Source: Agarivorans litoreus (GTDB taxonomy: Bacteria > Pseudomonadota > Gammaproteobacteria > Enterobacterales > Celerinatantimonadaceae). From it: a stretch of 64,000 nt of DNA. Made by a program: the position numbers and the translations under genes. Shown here in pieces: positions 56,157 to 64,000 of this stretch; positions within the stretch are counted from its first letter, which is position 1; each line of letters starts with the position of its first letter. The notes beneath the pieces are model-generated. The model was given only the letters and a program-made list of their open reading frames with translations, had not been told where the DNA came from and ran no database searches. The stretch covers positions 124,001 through 188,000 of the forward strand of contig NZ_BLPI01000001.1 of NCBI RefSeq assembly GCF_019649015.1, in the 5' to 3' direction.

Positions 56157-57977
56157 TTACAAGCTAGCCATGTACGCTCGCCAGCCGCCAAATTCGCTAA
56201 CATCTTTGGCCGTTGTCGTTGCGTAGCCTTCACAAATAAAGCTATTTACCCAGCTTCCATCGGCTAACTCAATTTTGCCTAAGCCTAGCGGGTGCGGAAT
56301 GCCTTGCAGAAAGCTGCCTAGGTGTTGTTTAGGTAAGCGCCATACTTCTACCTCTATCGCAACGCCATGTTCTTCATCGCGAATCATACCGGGGCGCGCG
56401 GGCGGACCACCAGCTAAAGCATATAACTTGTAGGCGCTGGCGCTTTGGGTAGCGTTAACTAATTGCCCTGCTCGCTCGGTAAGCTGAAAATTAAGGGGCA
56501 AACCTGACAAGTGAGCACCACACACTGCCAGCTCCATGTAATCATCTTCAATGCTCGCTGGGGTTTGCGGTGCCGGTAAGGCTTGTTTGCTTGCACCTAG
56601 GTTAAAGCCATTATCTTGTTGGACAAGCGCAGCCATGCTAAGGATCTTTCTATCACAATATGCATCACTAAACAGGGTAATGCCAAAGCTTTGAGTATTA
56701 CCTTGCTGGTTTTGATAAAAGCCTGCTGGTACCGATATCGCGCTGTAGTCCAGCAAGTTCATGAAGTTGGTGTAGTAGCCCATATTGGAGTTAAGTTGAA
56801 TGGGATCTTCTTGTAATTGGGCAATGCTATAACTACTGCCCGCTGTTGGGGTAACAATTGCGTCTACTTGTTTAACTAGCTTGTCACAGACCACTTTATA
56901 GGCTTGCAGTTGATAAAAGGCCTTAAAGGCGTCTACCGCATTATGTTTGGTAGCGCCGCCAATAATGGTTTGAATAACCGGTAAACATTGGCTTGGATCT
57001 TTTTCAAAAAACTCTTGAATAGCGGCATAGCGCTCGGCCACCCATGGACCTTCATAAAGCAATTTAGCGGCTGCTAGGAATGGTTCAAAATCAATCTCTA
57101 CTAACTCTGCGCCTAAACGCTGTAGCTGTTTGAGGCTTTGCCCAAACAACTTTTCTGTTTCTGGGTTATCGAAGAACGAAAGGTTGCTTGCTTTGGGTAC
57201 ACCTATTTTGAGTGAAGTTAACTCCTGCAAAGGCTGATAGTACTGGCTTTGATTAGCTTTTTGGTTTGGCCTTGCGTAGCAATCATCGGCGTCGTACTGG
57301 CCAGCTACGTCCAGCAGCAAGTTTAAATCATCACTGGTATGGGCAAACAAGGTGACACAATCTAGGCTTTTACAAGCAGGCACTACGCCGCTGCAACTAA
57401 GCAAACCTTTGGTGGCTTTTAAGCCAAGAATATTATTAAGCGCTGCCGGCACCCGACCAGAGCCTGCGGTATCAGTACCCAAAGAGAAACACACTTGGCC
57501 CAAAGCAACACTTACCGCACTGCCTGAGCTAGAGCCACCAGAAATCATGCTTGGATCAAAACTGTTTTTTACTGCTCCCCAAGGGCTGCGAGTACCCACT
57601 AAACCGGTAGCAAATTGGTCTAAGTTGGTTTTTCCCAAAGGCACTGCGCCAGCTGCAATAAGTTGTTTCACCACAAAGGCGCTGTCACTGGGTTGGTAGC
57701 TGTATTCCTTACAGCCTGCGGTAGTTGGCAAGGCTGCTAAATCAATATTATCTTTAATCGCAAATGGCACGCCATATAAAGGTAGCTCGGCAATATCTTG
57801 CTGCTCTAGCGCGGCCAAATAGTCGGCTAATTGTTGCTCACTTATGGTAGATATCCAGCAGTTGTTAATATCGCTTTTCACTGCTGCTAACTGCTGCTCT
57901 AAATATTGCTTAGCGCTAAACTGTTTGCTTAGATAAGCTTCGCGCAACTGCGAAATAGTGTAGGTAGTTGTTGTCAT
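56157..57977 (-). CDS. atzF: Allophanate hydrolase
   Basis: 606 residues. The N-terminal amidase-signature domain has the catalytic Lys75 in VPFAIKDNIDL, MISGGSSSGSAVSVALG (cis-Ser) and the nucleophile Ser in GTDTAGSGRVPA. The C-terminal domain (GGPPARPGMIRDEEHGVAIEVEVWRLP) is typical of AtzF/DUR1,2-type allophanate hydrolases. It cleaves allophanate to two ammonia and two CO2. It starts 1 bp after the carboxylase stop and is the last gene of the operon. Confidence 0.95.
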   Translation of the reverse strand: MTTTTYTISQLREAYLSKQFSAKQYLEQQLAAVKSDINNCWISTISEQQLADYLAALEQQDIAELPLYGVPFAIKDNIDLAALPTTAGCKEYSYQPSDSAFVVKQLIAAGAVPLGKTNLDQFATGLVGTRSPWGAVKNSFDPSMISGGSSSGSAVSVALGQVCFSLGTDTAGSGRVPAALNNILGLKATKGLLSCSGVVPACKSLDCVTLFAHTSDDLNLLLDVAGQYDADDCYARPNQKANQSQYYQPLQELTSLKIGVPKASNLSFFDNPETEKLFGQSLKQLQRLGAELVEIDFEPFLAAAKLLYEGPWVAERYAAIQEFFEKDPSQCLPVIQTIIGGATKHNAVDAFKAFYQLQAYKVVCDKLVKQVDAIVTPTAGSSYSIAQLQEDPIQLNSNMGYYTNFMNLLDYSAISVPAGFYQNQQGNTQSFGITLFSDAYCDRKILSMAALVQQDNGFNLGASKQALPAPQTPASIEDDYMELAVCGAHLSGLPLNFQLTERAGQLVNATQSASAYKLYALAGGPPARPGMIRDEEHGVAIEVEVWRLPKQHLGSFLQGIPHPLGLGKIELADGSWVNSFICEGYATTTAKDVSEFGGWRAYMASL

Positions 57978-57978
57978 G

Positions 57979-60900
57979 TTATTCGGTCTCCATAACCATT
58001 AGGCGCTGCCCTGCGTGAACTTGGGAACCTTGAATTTGGTTCAACTGTTTTATTACTCCGTTTGAAGGCGCAGTCACTTCTAGCTCCATTTTCATTGCTT
58101 CTAACACTGCCACCACCTGCCCAGATTTAACGCTTTGCCCCGGCTCTACCATTACTTGCCAAAGGTTGCCGGCTACGTGGCTTTCTATCGCCAGTTCTGA
58201 GTCTGCTAAAGCATCTTCGGTAGCGCTTTGTTGGCTTTGTTCTTCTACCGAGAAGTGAGCTTGGCCGCTTTCTTCCCAGCGTTGGCGCTCTGCTTCAAAG
58301 GCTTGTTGTTGCTTAAGCTTAAAAGTTTGAATGCTCTCTTGTTGCTCGTCTAACAGTGCTTGATAGCCTTTTAAGCTGAACTCGGTTTGCTCAATTTTTA
58401 GAGGGTAATCTCCACGTGGGAAATCTTTGCGAATTTGCTTAAGCTCATCCGCACTCACTGGGTAAAATTTAATTTGATCAAAAAAGCGCAATAACCAAGG
58501 TTTAGTAAATTCAGTAGTGCTGCGATAGCGATTCCACATCTGCAAAGTGCGGCCAACAAACTGATAACCACCCGGCCCTTCCATGCCATAAACACATAAA
58601 TAAGCGCCGCCAATGCCAACAGCATTCTCTGGTGTCCAAGTACGTGCAGGGTTGTATTTAGTGGTGACTAAACGATGGCGAGGATCGATAGGTGTAGCAA
58701 CCGGTGCGCCTAAGTACACATCGCCTAAGCCCATCACTAAGTAATTAGCGTTAAACACTATGTCTTTCACTTGTTCAACGGTGTCTAGGCCGTTAATGCG
58801 GCGAATAAACTCGATGTTATCGGGGCACCATGGCGCATCTTTGCGCACAACGTCGTTATACTTTTGAATGGCTAAACGAGTGGCTTCGTCGTCCCAAGAT
58901 AACGGTAGATGCACGACTCGTGCTGGCACACTAAGTTGGTCAATATCACCAAGGCTTGCTTCTGCTTGCTCTAGTATTGCCAATAAACGCTCTAGCGGTA
59001 GCTCTAGGTTGTTGTAGTGAACCTGCAGTGAACGAATACCCGGCGTAAGCTCTTCAATGCCTGCAATATTTTGCGTTTGCAAGTTAAGCATTAAGGCATG
59101 CACTCTAAAGCGCAGCGCAATGTCTAAACGCTGCGGACCATACTCAATTAACAAATAGTCTTCACCCGCTGGGCGATATACCACCTTTTCGCCATAAACA
59201 TCACTGGCTAAAGTTTTTACAATTGGCGTGGTAATGGGCGCAGCGCTAATTTCGCTATTGTAGGCGTTGCCTTGCGCTAAGCTTGCTAATTGCTCTCGCT
59301 CTGCCTGCTCTGCTTGCTTAATGCTTACTGGAATAAAGTTAATTTCATCGCCCGCTTTAAGCTGTCCCATTTTCCATAGGTCGGCTTTAATAATGGTTGC
59401 CGGGCAAACAAAGCCGCCTAAGCTTGGGCCATCTGGGCCAAGGATCACTGGCATATCGCCAGTAAAATCGATACTGCCTACAGCGTAAGCGTTATCGTGA
59501 ATGTTAGATGGGTGCAAACCCGCTTCGCCGCCATCACTTCGCGCCCACTCAGGCTTTGGCCCAATAAGGCGCACGCCGGTTCGGCTAGAATTGAAATGCA
59601 CTTTCCAAGTTGCTGCAAAAAACTGTTCAATGTCTTGGTCGGTAAAAAAGTCTGGCGCACCATGCGGGCCGTAAATAACGTGAATATTCCACTGTTGAGT
59701 AATTTGCGGCTTATGCTGTAACTCTCGGCCTAGCAGGAAATCGTCAATGGCTTTGACTTGTTTTGCCTCTGGCAGTTGCAATACATCTCCTGTACGCAGC
59801 GCACGCCCAGCGTGGCCACCAAACTGACCTAAAGTGAAGGTAGATTTACTGCCTAAATACTCAGGACATTGAATGCCGCCACCTACCGCTAAATAGGCGC
59901 GAGCACCAGCATCGCTCACTTTGCCTAATGCTAAGCTTTGGCCAGCGCTTACTTTAAATACTTGCCACATCGCGCGGCTTTGGCCATCTAAGCTAATCTC
60001 TATATCTGCGCCACCCACTGCTACCAAGCTGTCTTGATTAAACTTTAGCGTTGGCCCTTGCAGGGTAATCTCTAAACCAGCGGCATCACTTGGATTACCT
60101 AATAACTGATTAAGTAACTGAAAGCTTTGTGCATCCATAGGCCCAGAAGGAGGAACGCCAATATCCCAGTAGCCCTTTCGTGCCGGGTAATCTTGAATAG
60201 TAGTTTGTGTGCCAGCGCTTAGTACATCCATAGTGCTTGGGCGGTAAGCAAAACTGTTTAAGCTTGAAGTAAGCAAGGTGCCTTGCTCTAAGGCAGGTAA
60301 AGTTAGCAACTGTTTAAGGTAAGCTAAGTTGTGCTCGATACCATACACTTGGCAAGCCTGTAACGCCTTGGCTAAACCGGCGATGGCAGAGTCTCTATCT
60401 GCTGCGTGGTATTGCACTTTAGCCAGCATCGGGTCGAAAAACGGAGAGACTTCTACCCCACTTTCTATCCAATGGTCGATGCGTAGTTGCTCAGCTGTTG
60501 GCAAACCCAGTTCTGCTTTAGTTGGCCATGCAACATGGCTAAGTAAACCCGCGTTTGGTTGGAAATCTTTGTTAGGATCTTCTGCATATAAACGGACTTG
60601 AATAGCGTGACCAGAGGCCTGTAAATTGCTGGCTTTATCTGCCAATGAATAAGCTTGTTTAACAAATTGCGCATAACCCAGCTCTACCATCCATTGCACT
60701 AAATCGACGCCAAACACCATCTCGGTTACGCCGTGTTCCACCTGTAAACGGGTATTCACTTCTAAAAAGTAAAAAGCTTGGCTTTGCTGATCAAATACAA
60801 ACTCTACGGTGCCTGCACTGCGGTAATTAACACTTTCGGTAAGCTGCTTAGCGGTTTGTTGTAATTGCTGACGAATAACTGGGCTTAAGTTGGGTGCTGG

Positions 60901-61623
60901 GGTTTCTTCAATCACCTTTTGATTGCGGCGCTGCGCTGAACAATCACGCTCGCCTAAGGTTAATACCTCACCAGCACCGTTACCAAATACTTGTACTTCA
61001 ATATGGCGAGCTTGGGTAATAAACTTCTCAAGAAATAAACCCGCATTACTAAAGTTGTTTTCGCTAAGGCGTTTTACGCTATCAAAGGCTTGGCTTAATT
61101 GCTCTGCGGTGTCGCAACGTTGCATACCAATACCGCCACCACCAGCAGTGCTCTTTAGCATAACCGGGTAACCCAGCTGTTCGGCGCAGATTAATGCTTG
61201 TTGTTGATCTTCTAATAGTCCGCTGCCCGGTAATAAAGGCACTTGTGCTTGTTCGGCTAATTCGCGAGCACAATGTTTAAGGCCAAAGGCATTCATCTGT
61301 TCTGCCGTGGGGCCTAAAAATACTAAACCTTGTTGCTCACAACGTTTGGCAAAGTCTTGGTTTTCACTTAAAAAACCATAACCAGGATGAATGGCTTGCG
61401 CGCCAGTTTGTTTGGCAATAGCAAATATTTTGTCGATGTTTAGGTAAGTTTGACTGGCTGAACCTTCACCCAAGCTATAAGCTTCGCTGGCTTGGCTAAT
61501 GTGCAGGCTGTCTGCGTCGGCGTCGCTGTAAATAGCCACGCTGGCAATGTTCATTTTGTTAAGGGTTCGAATGATCCGGCAAGCTATCGCGCCACGGTTG
61601 GCTATCAATACTTTATCGAACAT
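57979..61623 (-). CDS. uca: Biotin-dependent urea/guanidine carboxylase
   Basis: 1214 residues. Biotin carboxylase at about 1-450 (FDKVLIANRGAIACRIIRTL, LKSTAGGGGIGMQ, FLEVNTRLQVEHGVTE), AHS2/KipA domain at about 470-780 (VLSAGTQTTIQDYPARKGYW), AHS1/KipI domain at about 820-1030, linker, and a C-terminal biotinyl domain with EAMKMELEV. Usually annotated urea carboxylase; with two DUF1989 genes in the same operon the true substrate is probably guanidine. The middle domains are paralogues of PxpC and PxpB. First codon ATG at 61623. Confidence 0.95.
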   Translation of the reverse strand: MFDKVLIANRGAIACRIIRTLNKMNIASVAIYSDADADSLHISQASEAYSLGEGSASQTYLNIDKIFAIAKQTGAQAIHPGYGFLSENQDFAKRCEQQGLVFLGPTAEQMNAFGLKHCARELAEQAQVPLLPGSGLLEDQQQALICAEQLGYPVMLKSTAGGGGIGMQRCDTAEQLSQAFDSVKRLSENNFSNAGLFLEKFITQARHIEVQVFGNGAGEVLTLGERDCSAQRRNQKVIEETPAPNLSPVIRQQLQQTAKQLTESVNYRSAGTVEFVFDQQSQAFYFLEVNTRLQVEHGVTEMVFGVDLVQWMVELGYAQFVKQAYSLADKASNLQASGHAIQVRLYAEDPNKDFQPNAGLLSHVAWPTKAELGLPTAEQLRIDHWIESGVEVSPFFDPMLAKVQYHAADRDSAIAGLAKALQACQVYGIEHNLAYLKQLLTLPALEQGTLLTSSLNSFAYRPSTMDVLSAGTQTTIQDYPARKGYWDIGVPPSGPMDAQSFQLLNQLLGNPSDAAGLEITLQGPTLKFNQDSLVAVGGADIEISLDGQSRAMWQVFKVSAGQSLALGKVSDAGARAYLAVGGGIQCPEYLGSKSTFTLGQFGGHAGRALRTGDVLQLPEAKQVKAIDDFLLGRELQHKPQITQQWNIHVIYGPHGAPDFFTDQDIEQFFAATWKVHFNSSRTGVRLIGPKPEWARSDGGEAGLHPSNIHDNAYAVGSIDFTGDMPVILGPDGPSLGGFVCPATIIKADLWKMGQLKAGDEINFIPVSIKQAEQAEREQLASLAQGNAYNSEISAAPITTPIVKTLASDVYGEKVVYRPAGEDYLLIEYGPQRLDIALRFRVHALMLNLQTQNIAGIEELTPGIRSLQVHYNNLELPLERLLAILEQAEASLGDIDQLSVPARVVHLPLSWDDEATRLAIQKYNDVVRKDAPWCPDNIEFIRRINGLDTVEQVKDIVFNANYLVMGLGDVYLGAPVATPIDPRHRLVTTKYNPARTWTPENAVGIGGAYLCVYGMEGPGGYQFVGRTLQMWNRYRSTTEFTKPWLLRFFDQIKFYPVSADELKQIRKDFPRGDYPLKIEQTEFSLKGYQALLDEQQESIQTFKLKQQQAFEAERQRWEESGQAHFSVEEQSQQSATEDALADSELAIESHVAGNLWQVMVEPGQSVKSGQVVAVLEAMKMELEVTAPSNGVIKQLNQIQGSQVHAGQRLMVMETE

Positions 61624-61642
61624 AGTGTCACCTGAGAGCTGC

Positions 61643-61684
61643 GGGTCGTCCCGGCTAATAACAAGGCGTGTTTAGGGTCGTCCC
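61643..61684. repeat. Two GGGTCGTCCC hairpins in the uca leader
   Basis: The decamer GGGTCGTCCC occurs at 61643-61652 and 61675-61684 in the 92-bp gap between uca and the DUF1989 gene. Each copy can form a 3-bp GGG/CCC stem, and the second sits inside a longer TAGGG / CCCTA dyad. It may modulate expression within the operon or RNA processing. Confidence 0.35.
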
Positions 61685-61715
61685 TAGCCTTAATCTAAAG
61701 AGTTATTACTTGTGC

Positions 61716-62360
61716 TTAAGCTGCATCCCAAATCAACATTTCTACTGGGGTTGGGTTGTAGCCATTACAAGGGTTGTTTAACTGCGGGCAGTTAGACATT
61801 AGAACAATCACGTCCATCTCGGCGCGCATTTCTACATATTTTCCAGCACCGCTAATGCCATCTTCAAAGGTTAAACCACCGGCTGCGGTAATTGGCACGT
61901 TCATAAAAAAGTTAATGTTGTGGGTAATATCGCGCTTGGTTAAGCCGTACTGTTCGTTCTCAGCTACCGCCAACAACCAACTATCGCGACAAGCGTGCAT
62001 GCATTTTTTATCCAATGAATAACGCACTGTGTTACTTTCGGTGGCACAGGCGCCGCCTAAGGTATCGTGGCGACCACAGGTATCGGCAGTAATGGTGAGC
62101 ATTACGCGACCTAAATTGGATAACAGCTTTGTGCCAGCGGTTAAGTAAACATTGCCTTGTTCACGAATGGTATCCATGGCGCTGTATCGCTCGCTGGGAT
62201 CGGCTGCACTGTAAAACAAAGTGTCTGCTGCTTGGTTACCTTCTAAGTCTAAAATTCGCAGCGTTTGACCGGCTTTTAGCTCCCGCATGTAGTAGTCTCC
62301 AGCTGGAACCACTTCTCGCTGGCTGGCTTGTTCTGCTTGTAAATCACTTTCTTTGATCAT
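61716..62360 (-). CDS. DUF1989 protein, urea-carboxylase-associated protein 2 type
   Basis: 214 residues. Segments [45 protein letters not shown] and DRDSWL-like [16 protein letters not shown] match the family; a Cys-rich metal or active site is suggested by [14 protein letters not shown] and [17 protein letters not shown]. Homologues of this pair (CgiA/CgiB) were shown to act together as carboxyguanidine deiminase. AAGGAATA precedes the ATG; it lies 29 bp after the paralogue. Confidence 0.9.
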   Translation of the reverse strand: MIKESDLQAEQASQREVVPAGDYYMRELKAGQTLRILDLEGNQAADTLFYSAADPSERYSAMDTIREQGNVYLTAGTKLLSNLGRVMLTITADTCGRHDTLGGACATESNTVRYSLDKKCMHACRDSWLLAVAENEQYGLTKRDITHNINFFMNVPITAAGGLTFEDGISGAGKYVEMRAEMDVIVLMSNCPQLNNPCNGYNPTPVEMLIWDAA

Positions 62361-62389
62361 GAATATTATTCCTTGTTTAGCGCTTACAA

Positions 62390-63145
62390 CTAAGCTTCAC
62401 AACAAGTGCTAGCTTGGCTAACACAACGGTAGCGTTCGGTATTTTCGAAGCCACGACCATTCTCTGGTCTAAAGTTTCGGCAGTAGTCGTCTTCGCTCAC
62501 CGGATCAGCTTCCAGCATCGCAACTTCAACACCATGGTTGGGGTATTCACTAGCAGGGTTCATTGGATGTGGGCAAGTTGTCATCAGCACTAAAGTGTCC
62601 ATTTCAAAACGCAGTTCGATAACATCTCCCGCTTTACTGGCGTTTTGCTCAAACTGTAAGTTGCCTTCTGCATCGGCGGCAACTTTACTAAATAGGTTAA
62701 TGTTAGCTGCCATGTCACGCTTGCCTAAACCATATTTAGCTAATTCAACCAGCATGGCGTCGTAGCCATTTTGTAACCACAAATTACCTTGAGTTTGATA
62801 GCTACGCTCTCCCCATTTCTCGGCGACCTTTTGTTTGTTCGCTAAGCCTCCTACGCTGTCTATCCAGCCGGTATCGTCACGGGTAATCGAGCAGAACACC
62901 CGCCCCATATCGGAATACAAACAATTACCTTTGGTTAGTTTAAAGGTGTGCTGACATTTAAGGGTATCGGGCGCGTTATAACGCTCTAACAAATCCTTTG
63001 GGTTATAAAACAGTAGGCTCACGTTAGAAGCCCCTTCTGGGTTGGTAAAACGCAAGGTTTTACCTGCAGGTACAGTTACCGACCAATGCGCGGCACCGTT
63101 TATCACTTCTTGGTAAATAGGTTCTTGGGAAATAGTAGAGTTCAT
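62390..63145 (-). CDS. DUF1989 protein, urea-carboxylase-associated protein 1 type
   Basis: 251 residues, paralogue of the next gene. It has [65 protein letters not shown] and [15 protein letters not shown], with a C-terminal Cys-rich extension [14 protein letters not shown]. Together with the second DUF1989 protein it probably forms the heteromeric carboxyguanidine deiminase. It starts 12 bp after the ABC ATPase stop. Confidence 0.9.
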   Translation of the reverse strand: MNSTISQEPIYQEVINGAAHWSVTVPAGKTLRFTNPEGASNVSLLFYNPKDLLERYNAPDTLKCQHTFKLTKGNCLYSDMGRVFCSITRDDTGWIDSVGGLANKQKVAEKWGERSYQTQGNLWLQNGYDAMLVELAKYGLGKRDMAANINLFSKVAADAEGNLQFEQNASKAGDVIELRFEMDTLVLMTTCPHPMNPASEYPNHGVEVAMLEADPVSEDDYCRNFRPENGRGFENTERYRCVSQASTCCEA

Positions 63146-63157
63146 AGATTGTCCTTA

Positions 63158-63943
63158 TTAGGCCACCGACTTATCAATAATCGGCTTCATCTCTTCACTA
63201 AAACGAGCAGCATCGCTGTCTTTGCTAATAGGAATATCGAAGGTGACTTGCGCGCCAAAGCGCTCGGGATGCTGCGCATCATGACGATGCTTGTCAAACA
63301 CCCATAGGCGGTTGCCTAAGCTAAAACCTTCGGAGAGATCGTGGGTAATCATAAATATGGTAAGTTTGTGCTCTTGCCACAACTGATGAACTAGCTTGTG
63401 CATGTCTTTACGAATGCCGGGGTCAAGCGCGCCAAAAGGTTCGTCTAGTAACAATATCTTTGGCTTTTTCATCAAGGCTTGAGCAATTGCCAAGCGTTGC
63501 TGCATACCCCCAGACATCTCTGTTGGGTATTTATGCGCGGCTTCTGTTAAACCTACTTTGTCTAACATTGCCATTGCTTGGCTGTATGCCTGTTGTTTTG
63601 CTTTACCAAATAGACTCGCAAGCACTGGTGCTTTAGCAAATACATCACTTAGCATAACGTTTTGCACTGCTGTTAAGTGGGGAAACACCGAGTACTTTTG
63701 AAACACAATGCCACGCTCTGGCCCTGGTTCATTAGGTAAAGGTTCGCCATTTAACAAAAGCTTGCCACGGCTGGCAGTTTCGTTTCCTAATAGCAAATTT
63801 AGAAAGGTAGATTTGCCACAGCCAGATGCGCCTACAATGCTAACAAACTCGCCTTCTTCAACACTTAGGTTTAAGCGCTCTAGCACAACGTTGTCGCCGT
63901 ACTCTTTCCAAACGTCTATGGCTTGAATGATTGGAGTGCTCAT
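63158..63943 (-). CDS. ABC transporter ATPase of the guanidine/urea operon
   Basis: 261 residues. Walker A GASGCGKST, Q-loop FQKYSVFPHL, signature MSGGMQQR, Walker B ILLLDEPFGALDP and the switch His in MITHDLSEGF. It belongs to the nitrate/taurine/thiamine-type group (SsuB/TauB-like) found beside urea carboxylase genes. I use the ATG at 63943 with AAGGAG 8 bases upstream; the longer open frame overlaps the permease. The stop of the upstream permease shares a base with this ATG. Confidence 0.93.
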   Translation of the reverse strand: MSTPIIQAIDVWKEYGDNVVLERLNLSVEEGEFVSIVGASGCGKSTFLNLLLGNETASRGKLLLNGEPLPNEPGPERGIVFQKYSVFPHLTAVQNVMLSDVFAKAPVLASLFGKAKQQAYSQAMAMLDKVGLTEAAHKYPTEMSGGMQQRLAIAQALMKKPKILLLDEPFGALDPGIRKDMHKLVHQLWQEHKLTIFMITHDLSEGFSLGNRLWVFDKHRHDAQHPERFGAQVTFDIPISKDSDAARFSEEMKPIIDKSVA

Positions 63944-64000
63944 TATGCGTCTCCTTGTGTTTTGTGATACCAAGAAAAAGCATGCACCGACAACTTGCGC
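63943..64000 (-). CDS. ABC permease, last 18 codons (cut by window)
   Basis: The final codons read RKLSVHAFSWYHKTQGDA then TAA, overlapping the ATPase start as TAATG. The translational coupling and a basic tail that often ends such permeases make an ABC permease likely. The rest lies beyond the right edge. Confidence 0.55.
   Translation of the reverse strand, partial: RKLSVHAFSWYHKTQGDA

Noticed and set aside
56044-56226. 60-codon plus-strand ORF at the cassette cluster edge
   Set aside because: It runs through the operon terminator and into the antisense of atzF; composition gives no support.

Overview
The window reads as chromosome of a marine agar-degrading gammaproteobacterium of the Alteromonadales type; Agarivorans or a close relative is my best guess, by inference only. 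The reasons are gammaproteobacterial core genes in familiar arrangements (ybgC-tolQ-tolR, ruvAB with a LexA box, topA/sohB/yciK), a large secreted GH86 agarase with CBM6 modules, and a VolA-type surface lipase. There are about 50 genuine genes on both strands, four damaged genes or remnants, and a small integron-type cassette cluster without an integrase.

1-8.4 kb (all minus strand): start of the tol-pal operon (tolR is cut by the window edge), ruvBA, and a tripartite efflux unit read TetR regulator > adaptor > RND pump. 8.6-17.6 kb: RssA-type patatin protein, YeiH-type membrane protein, a 53-residue membrane protein on the minus strand, a lipase and hydrolase cluster that includes a frameshifted M14 carboxypeptidase, a soluble histidine kinase, a coiled-coil membrane protein and an MTHFR-like protein. 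17.6-30.1 kb: topA, astB, sohB, a VolA-like lipase behind a FadR-like operator, yciK, and a LysR regulator leading into pxpABC (5-oxoproline use) and a TfoX-C-like protein. 30.1-39.7 kb: membrane GDPD phosphodiesterase, cutC, an orphan TAXI binding protein, cobQ with a CBS protein, a YcbL-type hydrolase, a divergent MFS/LysR pair with a four-copy octamer array, then a MerR-type promoter in front of a decayed carboxymuconolactone decarboxylase.

39.7-51.8 kb: the 1339-residue GH86 agarase, whose promoter region carries a GntR/UxuR-like palindrome, a broken ricin-type (CBM13) remnant, a CynX-type MFS protein, a YcxB-like protein, a thioredoxin-like protein, and a second RND system whose pump gene is interrupted by two in-frame TAA codons. 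51.9-53.5 kb: periplasmic M20 amidohydrolase.

53.5-56.0 kb is the most unusual stretch. Three attC-like sites in the same orientation bound small minus-strand cassettes (a 111-residue unknown protein, a DUF2971 protein ending in the typical attC-encoded tail, and cassettes with only tiny ORFs). One end carries what looks like the 3' end of a group II intron in the opposite orientation, the other a 44-bp perfect palindrome. No integrase gene is visible, so it fits a CALIN (cluster of attC sites lacking an integrase).

56.1-64.0 kb is one minus-strand operon: ABC permease (cut by the window edge), ABC ATPase, two DUF1989 proteins, a urea-carboxylase-type enzyme and allophanate hydrolase. The two DUF1989 proteins and the ABC transporter make guanidine a more likely substrate than urea.
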